Assembly: GCA_046542845.1 (NCBI GenBank)
Contig: JBKHAN010000008.1
Coordinates: 8,451 to 72,450 of the forward strand
Reading direction: 5' to 3'
DNA from: SKKC01 sp046542845
GTDB lineage: Bacteria > Spirochaetota > Spirochaetia > DSM-27196 > SKKC01
Length of the DNA stretch: 64,000 bases
Position 1 is the first letter of the stretch. Every line of letters begins with the position of its first letter. The notes below the pieces were generated by a model, which was given only the letters and a program-made list of their open reading frames with translations, searched no databases and was not told the origin of the DNA. Of the stretch, positions 7,648 to 15,728 are shown one piece after another. The translations under genes were made by a program, and so were the position numbers.

Positions 7648-9296
7648 CGCATGACCCGGAGGACGCGCTGACCATTAACCTGAACGCGCTTCGCTCGGCA
7701 GATCGGGCACGAACTCCGGAGGCGGGGCACAGCGAGTTTATCGAGGAGCTCAATGCTTCCGCCGCCGGCACCCGGCTGACGGTCCGCATGAGCACTTCGG
7801 GTCACGCTGTTCCCGAAATTGTTACGGATGACGGCAGCTACACGCTGCACTCCCGCTACGATCCTCTCAAAGAAGCCGAACGAGCACTCGGCAACGCACC
7901 TGCGGTGGGAACAGTCTGCATATTCGGTCTGGGCTTCGGTTACCATGTGCGGCGTGCACTCAAGGAACCGGGGTTTGTGCGTATCATCGTAGTATGTGAG
8001 CCCCTCGATATCGTAAAAAATGCGCTTTCGCACGCGGACTTCCAAAGCCTTTTTTCCGACCCGCGACTGCACCTTGTGAGCTCCCGTTCCGAAGCCCATA
8101 TCGCAGATGCCGTACCGCGGATTCACGTTCCGTACTTCTCGACCAGACTCTCCACCGTTCATCTCCCGACTTTCGTGAGGGTGTTTCCTGACGAGTTTGA
8201 ACGCTTTCGCCGCGGCATGGAACGTTCGTTTCAGACCATTGGCGACGATCTGACAACACAGATACGCTACGCCCGTGCATGGTTTCGAAACATTCTTCTG
8301 AACAGTATCTCGGCACACAAGACCCGACCTATGACGCTCCCCGATAATCAACCGGTCACTATCGTAGCCGCAGGCCCTTCCCTCGAAAGACATACGGAAC
8401 ACATCAGTGAATCGAGAGATTTCATCCTCGTCTGCGACACAGCTGCGCCGACACTGAACCAGAGCGGCATCAAACAGGCTGCCGTCCTCAGCATTGACCC
8501 GTCTGTGTACAGTTATCATCATCTCATGAACGGGTACCCGGAGGGAGCTCAGAGTATACTCGACGCAGGCGTTCACCCGGCGGTCTGGAGGGGAGCACCC
8601 GGTCGCACCGGGGTCGTATCTGCCCATCCGCTTGTGCACCTCATGTCACCGGTTTTTGATCATCTGCCCCGAGTTCAGTTCGCCTCGGATGTGGCATACG
8701 CTGCAGTGTGGATTGCAAAGTCGCGCGGCATGGACCCGGTTACGGTGATCGGAGCGGATTACCGCTGGACCTCCGGAAAACCCTATGCTCGTTCCACCTA
8801 CATACCCGAACTGTTTCTCGGCACTTCCTCCCGGGTGTCGACAAACGAAGCCCTGACAATCGATTTTATGTTTGCGACTCATCCACACCTGAACCGCGAC
8901 GTAAACGGTGATTACCGGGTAGCTGCGTTCGACGGAAGGCGAAGCGCATTACAGATGCTGCTTCAAACGCCGGTTCGTAGCTTGGCACAGGTGCCCCATC
9001 GCATTCGTCCCCCGAGCGCCCCGAACAGGCTGCCGGATGTTCTCAATCGACTTGGCAGCCTGATTCGCTCCCTTCCGAAAGCCGGCGATAATGAACCCGA
9101 ACACTACTTTCGGAGCCTCGATAGCGATCAGCAGACCGCGGCGTTTATTATCGCACCTCTGGCGGCCCGTTTATCGCGGAGTCTTTCGAACAACGAGCCC
9201 GACATTGGTTTAATGGATCGTTTCGACGAAGCAAAAGCGAATGCAATTCAGTTGGTTGAACACGTGCACAGCCTGTCCGTATCCCGTATACTGTAA
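7644..9296 (+). CDS. MptE-like / motility accessory factor (Maf, DUF115) protein, second copy
   Basis: About 550 residues from GTG 7644, chosen because it forms a GTGA overlap with the upstream stop; the frame is open further upstream but would overlap deeply. The N-terminal part has a Rossmann-like CIFGLGFGYHVRRAL segment. The DUF115 core contains VTIVAAGPSLERH and, about 40 residues later, GIKQAAVLSIDPSVYSYHH. Domain order matches flagellin-modifying Maf proteins better than the first copy does. It is the last gene of the coupled operon. The two tandem copies are clearly divergent from one another, so they may act on different substrates or as a heteromer; that is inference. Confidence 0.78.
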   Translation: MTHDPEDALTINLNALRSADRARTPEAGHSEFIEELNASAAGTRLTVRMSTSGHAVPEIVTDDGSYTLHSRYDPLKEAERALGNAPAVGTVCIFGLGFGYHVRRALKEPGFVRIIVVCEPLDIVKNALSHADFQSLFSDPRLHLVSSRSEAHIADAVPRIHVPYFSTRLSTVHLPTFVRVFPDEFERFRRGMERSFQTIGDDLTTQIRYARAWFRNILLNSISAHKTRPMTLPDNQPVTIVAAGPSLERHTEHISESRDFILVCDTAAPTLNQSGIKQAAVLSIDPSVYSYHHLMNGYPEGAQSILDAGVHPAVWRGAPGRTGVVSAHPLVHLMSPVFDHLPRVQFASDVAYAAVWIAKSRGMDPVTVIGADYRWTSGKPYARSTYIPELFLGTSSRVSTNEALTIDFMFATHPHLNRDVNGDYRVAAFDGRRSALQMLLQTPVRSLAQVPHRIRPPSAPNRLPDVLNRLGSLIRSLPKAGDNEPEHYFRSLDSDQQTAAFIIAPLAARLSRSLSNNEPDIGLMDRFDEAKANAIQLVEHVHSLSVSRIL

Positions 9297-9299
9297 GGC
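9287..9299 (+). promoter_or_regulatory. -10 element of a leaderless gene
   Basis: TATACT at 9287-9292 is followed by GTAAGGC and then ATG at 9300. The hexamer lies inside the last codons of the upstream Maf gene. No convincing -35 is seen. The bases AAGG lie only one base from the ATG, too close for a Shine-Dalgarno site. The same TAAGGC-ATG junction recurs at 21309-21317. Confidence 0.5.
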
Positions 9300-10538
9300 A
9301 TGAGTCGGATTTTTCGCACTGCACTGGTGCTCCTGAGCATAGCGGTACTGCTGGGCGTCCCCACCTTGTTTATGGTGCGGATATACGCCGAGCGCGAGCA
9401 TCAACGGGCTGAGGCGGAAGAGCATTTCGGGAACGTTCAGAGTGCAATAACCCGCTCGGGCAGCGCCGGGAACGACGCTGTACGCGAAACGCTGCTCTCG
9501 AACGAGCGGCTTAATTACATAGTCGTGGTTGAAACGCGTGGGAGCGTCGAATATGCCTGGTCGAGAAATCCGCACTACGCCGCGCAACTGAACGACTCTG
9601 CGGCCATTATCCCCGACACCGCAGAGGAGTCCGGGATTTGGGTGACCCGTCTTTCGGACACAGTCTCGCTGGGTTCTGCCTCGCGGATCATACGCGCGGA
9701 ATACCAGCTCCTGTACCCGGACAGGGTATTTCAGAACATCCGGGACGTCCTGCTCACCGTCATTGCCTTCGCGCTCTTACTGACTGTCGTCCTGATCGCT
9801 GGTTTGTCCGGAACGCCCCCGGCACGGAACGACGCGCGTGACGAAGTGCCCGAACCGCGAGGCTCCGATATCGGGGGGGAGCAACCGCCGCGGACGTACC
9901 CGCCGCGGACGCAACCGCCGCGGACGCAGGCGACGGGGAACGAGGGAACGGAATCAATCGCGCACGAAAACTCACCGATTTCCGCTGATTCCGGCATCTC
10001 GCCTGCGGACTCGGGATCACCGCCGCTCGTTTCGGGCGAGTCCGGGCTTTCGTTTGCAACTCATCTGAACAGGCGCCTTGATCTTGAGCTGCAGCGCGCA
10101 GCAGAAAACGAGCTCGATGTTACGACTATGTACGCGACCCTGATCGAATCCGATACGGGGAAACACCCTGAATCCGAAGTCTTCGGCAGACTGATCCTCG
10201 AATTCTTCCCTTTCGAGGATCTCGTATACGATCTGCGACATGAACAGGAAGGGCTGTGCTGCGTCATTCTCCCCGGGGTGGATCTGCCGGCAGCGCTCCG
10301 CAAGGCACAACGCTTCGTGACACTCGGCAGACGGCACAATAACCGCAGTTATACGATACGTCTCGGTGCGTCGAGTCGGAATGGACGACTCGTCGAAAGC
10401 GCTCGCCTGATTAAGGAAGCTCAAGCAGCGCTTCGTAAGACCGACGAACGTGCGCCGGTTGTAGGATTCCTGCCAGATCCGGACCGCTACCGCAGACTCG
10501 TCCGTGGCGACGGCGAACGGTTTACCATTGCCGGATAA
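9300..10538 (+). CDS. Two-helix membrane protein with degenerate GGDEF-like C-terminal domain
   Basis: 412 residues. An N-terminal membrane helix (about 6-27) and a second helix (about 147-168) flank a periplasmic domain of some 115 residues, the layout of a membrane sensor. A cytoplasmic Pro/Arg/Ser-rich linker (about 175-255) contains three copies of a PPRTQ-type repeat. The C-terminal 150 residues have the secondary structure of a diguanylate cyclase, ending in RLVESARLIKEAQAALRKT, like the last helix of GGDEF domains, but no GGDEF or GGEEF active-site motif is present, so catalysis is unlikely. It may be a sensor acting by protein contact. It is predicted to be leaderless and converges on the DUF4340 gene with a 12-base gap. 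Confidence 0.6.
   Translation: MSRIFRTALVLLSIAVLLGVPTLFMVRIYAEREHQRAEAEEHFGNVQSAITRSGSAGNDAVRETLLSNERLNYIVVVETRGSVEYAWSRNPHYAAQLNDSAAIIPDTAEESGIWVTRLSDTVSLGSASRIIRAEYQLLYPDRVFQNIRDVLLTVIAFALLLTVVLIAGLSGTPPARNDARDEVPEPRGSDIGGEQPPRTYPPRTQPPRTQATGNEGTESIAHENSPISADSGISPADSGSPPLVSGESGLSFATHLNRRLDLELQRAAENELDVTTMYATLIESDTGKHPESEVFGRLILEFFPFEDLVYDLRHEQEGLCCVILPGVDLPAALRKAQRFVTLGRRHNNRSYTIRLGASSRNGRLVESARLIKEAQAALRKTDERAPVVGFLPDPDRYRRLVRGDGERFTIAG
9882..9926 (+). repeat. Three 15-bp tandem repeats inside a coding region
   Basis: Three near-identical 15-base units (consensus CAACCGCCGCGGACG; the middle unit starts TACC) lie in tandem and encode PPRTY/PPRTQ/PPRTQ in the linker of the membrane protein. 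The unit length is a multiple of three, so copy-number change would alter linker length without breaking the frame. Confidence 0.85.
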
Positions 10539-10550
10539 TTCCGCTTCTCG

Positions 10551-11558
10551 TCAGGACGGTTGCAGCGAGGCAAGAGACAGAAGCAACTCCTCAATCAGAT
10601 GGTCAAAAACCATTATCCCGTTCATGTATTGTGGTGCTGTGTCTTCGTGGTCTTGAGGCCATACAACTGTTACAGGATATCCGTCCTCCCGCTCGTTTCC
10701 AATAAGCACAACAAGCATGTCCGAGTCCTGCAGCATGATCTCGGCGCGCATGACCGCGTCATCCGCATTCACCGGCTCCGAGAGAAATGCAGCTCCTTCG
10801 AGGCTCAGAAGGCGAGACACGGATGTCGCCGCCGCGGCTTCGGCTGCAGCCCCGGGTTCGTAATCGGCCGTAAATCCCCCGTCGAGCCTATCGATCTGCG
10901 CATCGGCAAGTCCTGAAAACCGGATCGACTCCACGTCGCTTCGGCGTACCCGACCCTGCAGCAGACGATGATCGACAAACCAGTCGAGGTGGAGCGACAA
11001 CGCACGGCTGAAGGTGTCGGCAGCTGCGTAGACGGAATCACTCTCGGCGCTACGAAGGTACACCACTTCGACAGTCGATGAGATTCCAAGATACACCGTA
11101 TGACTTTCATCGTCCGACCACAGGTTAATAACGTATTCAAAGGGTTGCAGCGACTCGGGCCCGTTGACCTCCTGAACGCCGAGTTCTCCGTGACGTGCTG
11201 TATTCTCGGTGACCAACCTCATGTCCTCCGTAGACATGAGCTCCTCGACAAATACTGAGACACGATCGGCGCGCGCCGGAGCATCGGATACTCCGGAACC
11301 ATTGATCAGAGGTCGCAGAGCATCTTCAGACGGATTACGAACGAATGAACCGGAAATCGAAAACTCGCCCTCATAGCCTATAATATCGATACGAGTGAGC
11401 TCTTCCACGGTCAGTCCGCGGAAGAGCTCAAGAAGGGCGACCGAACCCTCCTGCTGAGTATCTGAACCGCGTCGATCCATAAGATATACGAGTAGCAGTA
11501 TCAGTATGACTGCCACCGATACGGCGAGCATCGTTCTAAGCCAATACCTGTCATTCAT
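10551..11558 (-). CDS. DUF4340 domain protein of a Gld-type ABC operon
   Basis: 335 residues from ATG 11558, which overlaps the stop of the GldG-like gene by 8 bases; a longer open frame to 11597 is less likely. A single N-terminal membrane helix (TMLAVSVAVILILLLVYLM) anchors a large extracytoplasmic domain with beta-strand-rich repeats typical of DUF4340. DUF4340 proteins are commonly the last gene of GldA-GldF-GldG-like ABC transporter operons, and that context is exactly met here. The molecular role is not known; in Bacteroidetes the transporter is tied to gliding, but in other phyla it is a general envelope export or assembly system. Confidence 0.75.
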   Translation of the reverse strand: MNDRYWLRTMLAVSVAVILILLLVYLMDRRGSDTQQEGSVALLELFRGLTVEELTRIDIIGYEGEFSISGSFVRNPSEDALRPLINGSGVSDAPARADRVSVFVEELMSTEDMRLVTENTARHGELGVQEVNGPESLQPFEYVINLWSDDESHTVYLGISSTVEVVYLRSAESDSVYAAADTFSRALSLHLDWFVDHRLLQGRVRRSDVESIRFSGLADAQIDRLDGGFTADYEPGAAAEAAAATSVSRLLSLEGAAFLSEPVNADDAVMRAEIMLQDSDMLVVLIGNEREDGYPVTVVWPQDHEDTAPQYMNGIMVFDHLIEELLLSLASLQPS

Positions 11559-13077
11559 CGCCAACCTGCCCCTTTCGAGGTAATGCCATACGTGCACGTC
11601 TTCTGAGCACCGACAATAGTACCCCGGTACACATCAGAACGGGAAGAATCAGTACATTCAATATTTCGACTATCCTTCCCGTCAGGTGGCGATAAAACGG
11701 ATCCTCAATGCGGTCCATGCGGGAAACAGCGACGTTCTCGGGGCTCAGCGTTGCGAGCCCGTTGTTACCGGAGAGCCAGTACACAGCACGTTTCACGAAA
11801 TCGAAATTCGGAAAACTGTCGGTGTAATATACAAGGTTACTCAGAAAATCACTGTCACCGACAACGACGGCACGGGAGTCTTCGTGAAGTACACCTTCAG
11901 TCCAGGCGGATACGGCGTACACGCCGGTACTCGCATCCCGGTCACGAGCAAGCGCCACAGGATCCTCCGGATTGAGGGAGAAAGGCGCCGCCTGCAGCCA
12001 TGCGTCAGGCGAAGAGACGATCAGAGGGCCGTTCGTGCCGGATTCGGGTTCGAACACACGGATCGGACTCGGCCAGAAGAAATCTACCGGCACAGCCCGT
12101 ACACCGAGTGGGTGGTCGGGATCGATATTTCGTTGTCCGGTCCTGATCCAGGGGGGATACACCATAGGTTCGCCTGAGGTGAGTTCGGCCGGGAACAGGT
12201 GTGATTCCCGGTCGAGCAGGAGAACGTTTTCTACTGCCACACCAAGTGACTGAAGCAGCGGCTCCATAGTCGCGTTGTTCACTGCGTCGCCGGTAAGCTC
12301 GGAGACACGGACATCAATACCGTCCACCGTGAGGAAGGCAGAAACGCCACGCGAGATCGAGGTTTCTATAGCTGTGGCTAATGCCGGATCGAGATCGCTG
12401 CTCCCGAGGAGCAGAATCACGTCGGGCGACGACGAGGACAGGTCGGCTGCGTTTCCTGCCTGGACCCGATACAGCTGATCGAGTTCGTCGAGTAATGCAC
12501 CATACTCGTCTTCAAGACGTTCAGGTCGACCGCCCGAAACGACCATAACGTGCAGCGGTTCCTCTTGAACAAGAGAATGGATTGCGCCTGTGATGTTGAA
12601 CTCGACCGAACCGGCGTCGACGATGGCGGGAACAACCACACGCCGATCGAGATAGCGCACTTCAACACCGCTGAATATCTCCTCGAGCTGCGGGTCTTCT
12701 TCGGTACCGACGTTTACGGTGTCGACAAGCAGGCCCATACGCTCAAGTTCCTCTCGGGAAAGACCGGGATCGATAATCCGTTCAACACGGATATATCGTG
12801 GCAAAACGCGTTCGTACTGCCTCAGAAGCTGATAGATCTGTTCGCTGCGGGGACTTGTGTTCTGCAGAAGTCCGTCGACGAGATACCGTACCCGAACCGG
12901 CTCATCGATAGTCCTCAACAGGTCTCGCGTCGGGGTACTTAACGATAGAATACGGCCTGGAGAAAGGTCGTGTACAAGGGAAAATCGGGAGAGTAATGCG
13001 CCCGTCGCAATGACGGTTACCGTAATCAGTACGGTCAACATCCACTGCGTCCTGCGCGGTCGTGATCGCTCCTTCAT
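11551..13077 (-). CDS. GldG-like ABC transporter auxiliary protein
   Basis: 508 residues. An N-terminal helix (about 12-32) is followed by a long extracytoplasmic domain and a C-terminal helix (ILNVLILPVLMCTGVLLSVL) with a basic cytoplasmic tail. The segment after the first helix (FSLVHDLSPGRILSLSTPTRDLLRTI, quoted here only in part as HDLSPGRILSLS) is the hallmark 'D-L-T-x-x-x-x-y-t-L-S' start of GldG/ABC_transp_aux proteins. The middle domain (LHVMVVSGGRPE, DVILLLGSSD) is the family's Rossmann-like region. It is the third gene of the operon after the ATPase and permease, starting directly after the permease stop (TGAATG). Confidence 0.8.
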   Translation of the reverse strand: MKERSRPRRTQWMLTVLITVTVIATGALLSRFSLVHDLSPGRILSLSTPTRDLLRTIDEPVRVRYLVDGLLQNTSPRSEQIYQLLRQYERVLPRYIRVERIIDPGLSREELERMGLLVDTVNVGTEEDPQLEEIFSGVEVRYLDRRVVVPAIVDAGSVEFNITGAIHSLVQEEPLHVMVVSGGRPERLEDEYGALLDELDQLYRVQAGNAADLSSSSPDVILLLGSSDLDPALATAIETSISRGVSAFLTVDGIDVRVSELTGDAVNNATMEPLLQSLGVAVENVLLLDRESHLFPAELTSGEPMVYPPWIRTGQRNIDPDHPLGVRAVPVDFFWPSPIRVFEPESGTNGPLIVSSPDAWLQAAPFSLNPEDPVALARDRDASTGVYAVSAWTEGVLHEDSRAVVVGDSDFLSNLVYYTDSFPNFDFVKRAVYWLSGNNGLATLSPENVAVSRMDRIEDPFYRHLTGRIVEILNVLILPVLMCTGVLLSVLRRRARMALPRKGQVGDE

Positions 13078-13797
13078 TCAGTATCTCCTCGATTCGTACG
13101 CGTGAACTGCCATTCGAAGCAGGACGGCGCTGAGACCGGCGAAGTAGAACAACGCATTGCCGTCTATCATGCCCTGGATAAAGGGGGTAAAACGGTACTC
13201 GAGGCTGAACTGACGCGAAACCCTTATTAGTTCCGACGGCAGACCTGCCATCTGTACAAGCGAATCGGCGTAGCTTAAAAGAGCAAACAGGAACAGCGAT
13301 CCGAGCAAGGCGACAAGCTGGCTCCGCGTAAGCGACGAAACGAATACGCCGAGCGATACAAGGACCGCGCTAACCGTAAAGAGCCCGAGTGTTTGCGATA
13401 CAGTGAGCCCGAACGGTACATCACCCATGAGTGAGAGCGACAACGGTATCAGCGTATCGATAAGAATAAACACGCTCACAAAGGCATATACCGCCAAAGC
13501 TTTGACGAGAATGATAAATGACGATGAAACGGGAAGGGTTCTCAAAAGGAGATCTATGCCCGTTTTTTTTTCCTCCGAACACACTCTCATCGTGAGCGCA
13601 GGCACAACAAGCGATAATACCGCGAGCCAGGAGCCGTAGAGACGCGAAAGATCGAGGACTTCTGCCTCGACGAACAACCCGAAACGGAACTGATTGATAG
13701 CAGGAATAAAAAGCATACACAGTGCAGCAACCCAGCCGTGCACCGAATGTACATAAACTCTGAACTCGCGGCGGAACGCCGCCATGAACCGGGTCAT
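13078..13797 (-). CDS. ABC-2 type permease (GldF-like)
   Basis: 239 residues with about six hydrophobic segments and the ABC-2 permease signature RVCSEEKKTGIDLLLRTLP between the second and third helices, which contacts the ATPase. It is the usual length for GldF-type permeases. Its start overlaps the ATPase stop by 4 bases. The codons for the EEKK signature include a run of nine A on the coding strand (T run at 13563-13571 on the plus strand), a potential slippage site inside a conserved motif. Confidence 0.85.
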   Translation of the reverse strand: MTRFMAAFRREFRVYVHSVHGWVAALCMLFIPAINQFRFGLFVEAEVLDLSRLYGSWLAVLSLVVPALTMRVCSEEKKTGIDLLLRTLPVSSSFIILVKALAVYAFVSVFILIDTLIPLSLSLMGDVPFGLTVSQTLGLFTVSAVLVSLGVFVSSLTRSQLVALLGSLFLFALLSYADSLVQMAGLPSELIRVSRQFSLEYRFTPFIQGMIDGNALFYFAGLSAVLLRMAVHAYESRRY

Positions 13798-14765
13798 ACC
13801 TCGGATCCCCCGCCGCTCACGTCTGAACCGCCGGTCGTTATTTCATACAGGTCCTGAACCGATCGCCGCGGAGTCGTCAGACTGGCAATAGGTATTCCTT
13901 CACTCACCGCCCACGAGAGCAGTTGCTGCCGGCTTCCCCGGTCATCAAGCGCGAAGTCAATGATCTGCCCGTCCTCACGTACGTGGATCGATTTTACACG
14001 TGCCGGCGCACGTAACAGGACCTGCTCCTCGACCGCGCTCGTTTCGCTCAGGTCTACCACCATCCGGAGGATCTGCACCTCGGGACCGAGAAGATCAGTG
14101 GTGGAACCTGAAGCCACGACAGAACCGTCTGCGAGCACAAGCAGATCGCTGCAGAGCGTTTCAACCTCAGGAAGGCTGTGCGAACTGAAAACGACAGCGG
14201 CATCTTCCGATAAACGACGAACAAGCGCCGCGAACGAGGCTTTCTGTTTCGGGTCAAGTCCGGAGGTCGGTTCGTCGAGAAGAACCACCGTCGCCCCGGT
14301 CACGAGAGAACCCGCGAGTATCACGCGTCGTCGGTACCCTTTACTCAACGATTCGTAGTCACGATTTACTACCGCGGAAATCTCACAGGTCTCAATGGCT
14401 CTGCTCATTCGGCTATCTAGAACCTTCCCGCGGAGGTTCATGACACCACCGATGAAACAGAGGTACTCTCGCGGTGTGAGATATGAAAAGGGAGGAGATT
14501 CCTCCGGCACGAAGGCAACATGACGCCGCCAGCGGGCGTCCGATTCATTGGACCAGATCCCGTTTATCGCCACCCTCCCTTCATCCGGAAGAATGGCACC
14601 GGCGATTACGCTCATGAGGGTTGTTTTACCAGCACCGTTAGGACCGAGCAGACCAAGTATTCGGCCCTTTTGCGCGGTAAACGAGACCTTCTTAAGCGCA
14701 CGGAGCGAACCGAACGATCGTGAAACGCGGTCAACAATCAATGTCGGCGTCCGGTCGGTTTTCAT
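13794..14765 (-). CDS. ABC transporter ATP-binding protein (GldA-like)
   Basis: 323 residues. Walker A GLLGPNGAGKTTL, signature LSKGYRRRV, Walker B VVLLDEPTSGLD and the switch histidine (VVFSSHSLPEVE) are all intact, so it should be an active ATPase. The C-terminal 100 residues form the extra regulatory domain usual for the GldA/NatA subgroup. It pairs with the GldF-like permease downstream, overlapping by 4 bases. Its ATG follows the rnz stop directly (TAG-ATG), so rnz and the transporter are probably co-transcribed. Confidence 0.9.
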   Translation of the reverse strand: MKTDRTPTLIVDRVSRSFGSLRALKKVSFTAQKGRILGLLGPNGAGKTTLMSVIAGAILPDEGRVAINGIWSNESDARWRRHVAFVPEESPPFSYLTPREYLCFIGGVMNLRGKVLDSRMSRAIETCEISAVVNRDYESLSKGYRRRVILAGSLVTGATVVLLDEPTSGLDPKQKASFAALVRRLSEDAAVVFSSHSLPEVETLCSDLLVLADGSVVASGSTTDLLGPEVQILRMVVDLSETSAVEEQVLLRAPARVKSIHVREDGQIIDFALDDRGSRQQLLSWAVSEGIPIASLTTPRRSVQDLYEITTGGSDVSGGGSEV

Positions 14766-15710
14766 CTAATCAGAACCTCTATACTCCACGGTAAGCTGCA
14801 TTCGGTCCCGCGTCAGAAAACTGTCCGGGAACACTCGCTTCGCTTCTTTCAACAGCACCTTCAGTTCATGATCCGTATAACGGGGACTGTAGTGAATCAG
14901 CCCCAGACCGCCGACGCCCGGTGCAGTCGCTGCGAGCGTCCCTGCGTCCATCGCGGTCATGTGTTTCTTTGACACTGCACTTTCTCGCAGGCTCTCGTCA
15001 AACATACCCTCGCATATCAGCAGATCGCTCCCGGCGACTTCGTTTGTAAAGCTCTCGAGCTTTACGCTGTCGGTCAGAAATGTGACTTTGCGCCCCTTTC
15101 GCGCGGGTCCGACCACTTGCGAAGACTCGACGCTCCGACCGTCGGCAAGTGATACCGACTCACCTCTCTGTAGCACGGACCAGAGCGGACCTCGGGGTAC
15201 ACCCGCAGCAATCGCCGCTTCCGGGTCAAAGATACCGCTGCGATCGTCTTCTACGAATGAGTAGCCCACGCAGGTACGGGTGTGACGTGCCGGGAAACTG
15301 CGCACGTGAAAACCGTCACCCCTGTAGGCAACACCGGGCACGTCGGGGTTTTCAATCTCCTGAACGATAATCTCATAATTGATATACATCTCCAGTACGC
15401 GGCGATTCGATTCGACATACTCACGTACGCGTGGTGGACCGATAATGTACAGAGGTTCCGTCCTATCCACCTGAGCGCTCAGCATAAGCATACCGGGAAG
15501 ACCCGTAATGTGGTCCGCATGGGTGTGAGTAATAAAAATCGCCGAAATCTTCTTCCATCTCAGGTTCAGTCGTCGCAAGGATATCTGTGTGCCTTCGCCA
15601 CAGTCGAACAGAAACAGATCCCCTTCCCTGCGTAGCAGCATAGAGGTCAAATGTCGATTCGGGAGGGGCATCATCCCGCCGCAACCGAGGATAAAGGCTT
15701 CAAGGTTCAT
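14766..15710 (-). CDS. rnz: Ribonuclease Z
   Basis: 314 residues, the normal short-form length. It is a metallo-beta-lactamase-fold endonuclease that removes the 3' trailer of tRNA precursors. The zinc motif HTHADH is at residues 62-67, with further ligands in PARHTRT (near 143), FLTDS (near 212) and the C-terminal LIHYSPRY. The GEGTQISLRR segment at about 38-47 is also typical. It lies between fabV (18-base gap) and the ABC transporter operon (no gap). The assignment is firm. Confidence 0.93.
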   Translation of the reverse strand: MNLEAFILGCGGMMPLPNRHLTSMLLRREGDLFLFDCGEGTQISLRRLNLRWKKISAIFITHTHADHITGLPGMLMLSAQVDRTEPLYIIGPPRVREYVESNRRVLEMYINYEIIVQEIENPDVPGVAYRGDGFHVRSFPARHTRTCVGYSFVEDDRSGIFDPEAAIAAGVPRGPLWSVLQRGESVSLADGRSVESSQVVGPARKGRKVTFLTDSVKLESFTNEVAGSDLLICEGMFDESLRESAVSKKHMTAMDAGTLAATAPGVGGLGLIHYSPRYTDHELKVLLKEAKRVFPDSFLTRDRMQLTVEYRGSD

Positions 15711-15728
15711 AAGTTCAGTATTCCGCGA

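Noticed and set aside
7491..8639. 382-residue open frame on the minus strand inside the second Maf gene
   Set aside because: It is antisense to a clear DUF115 gene, has a low-complexity Arg/Cys/His-rich composition and no recognisable motif or promoter.
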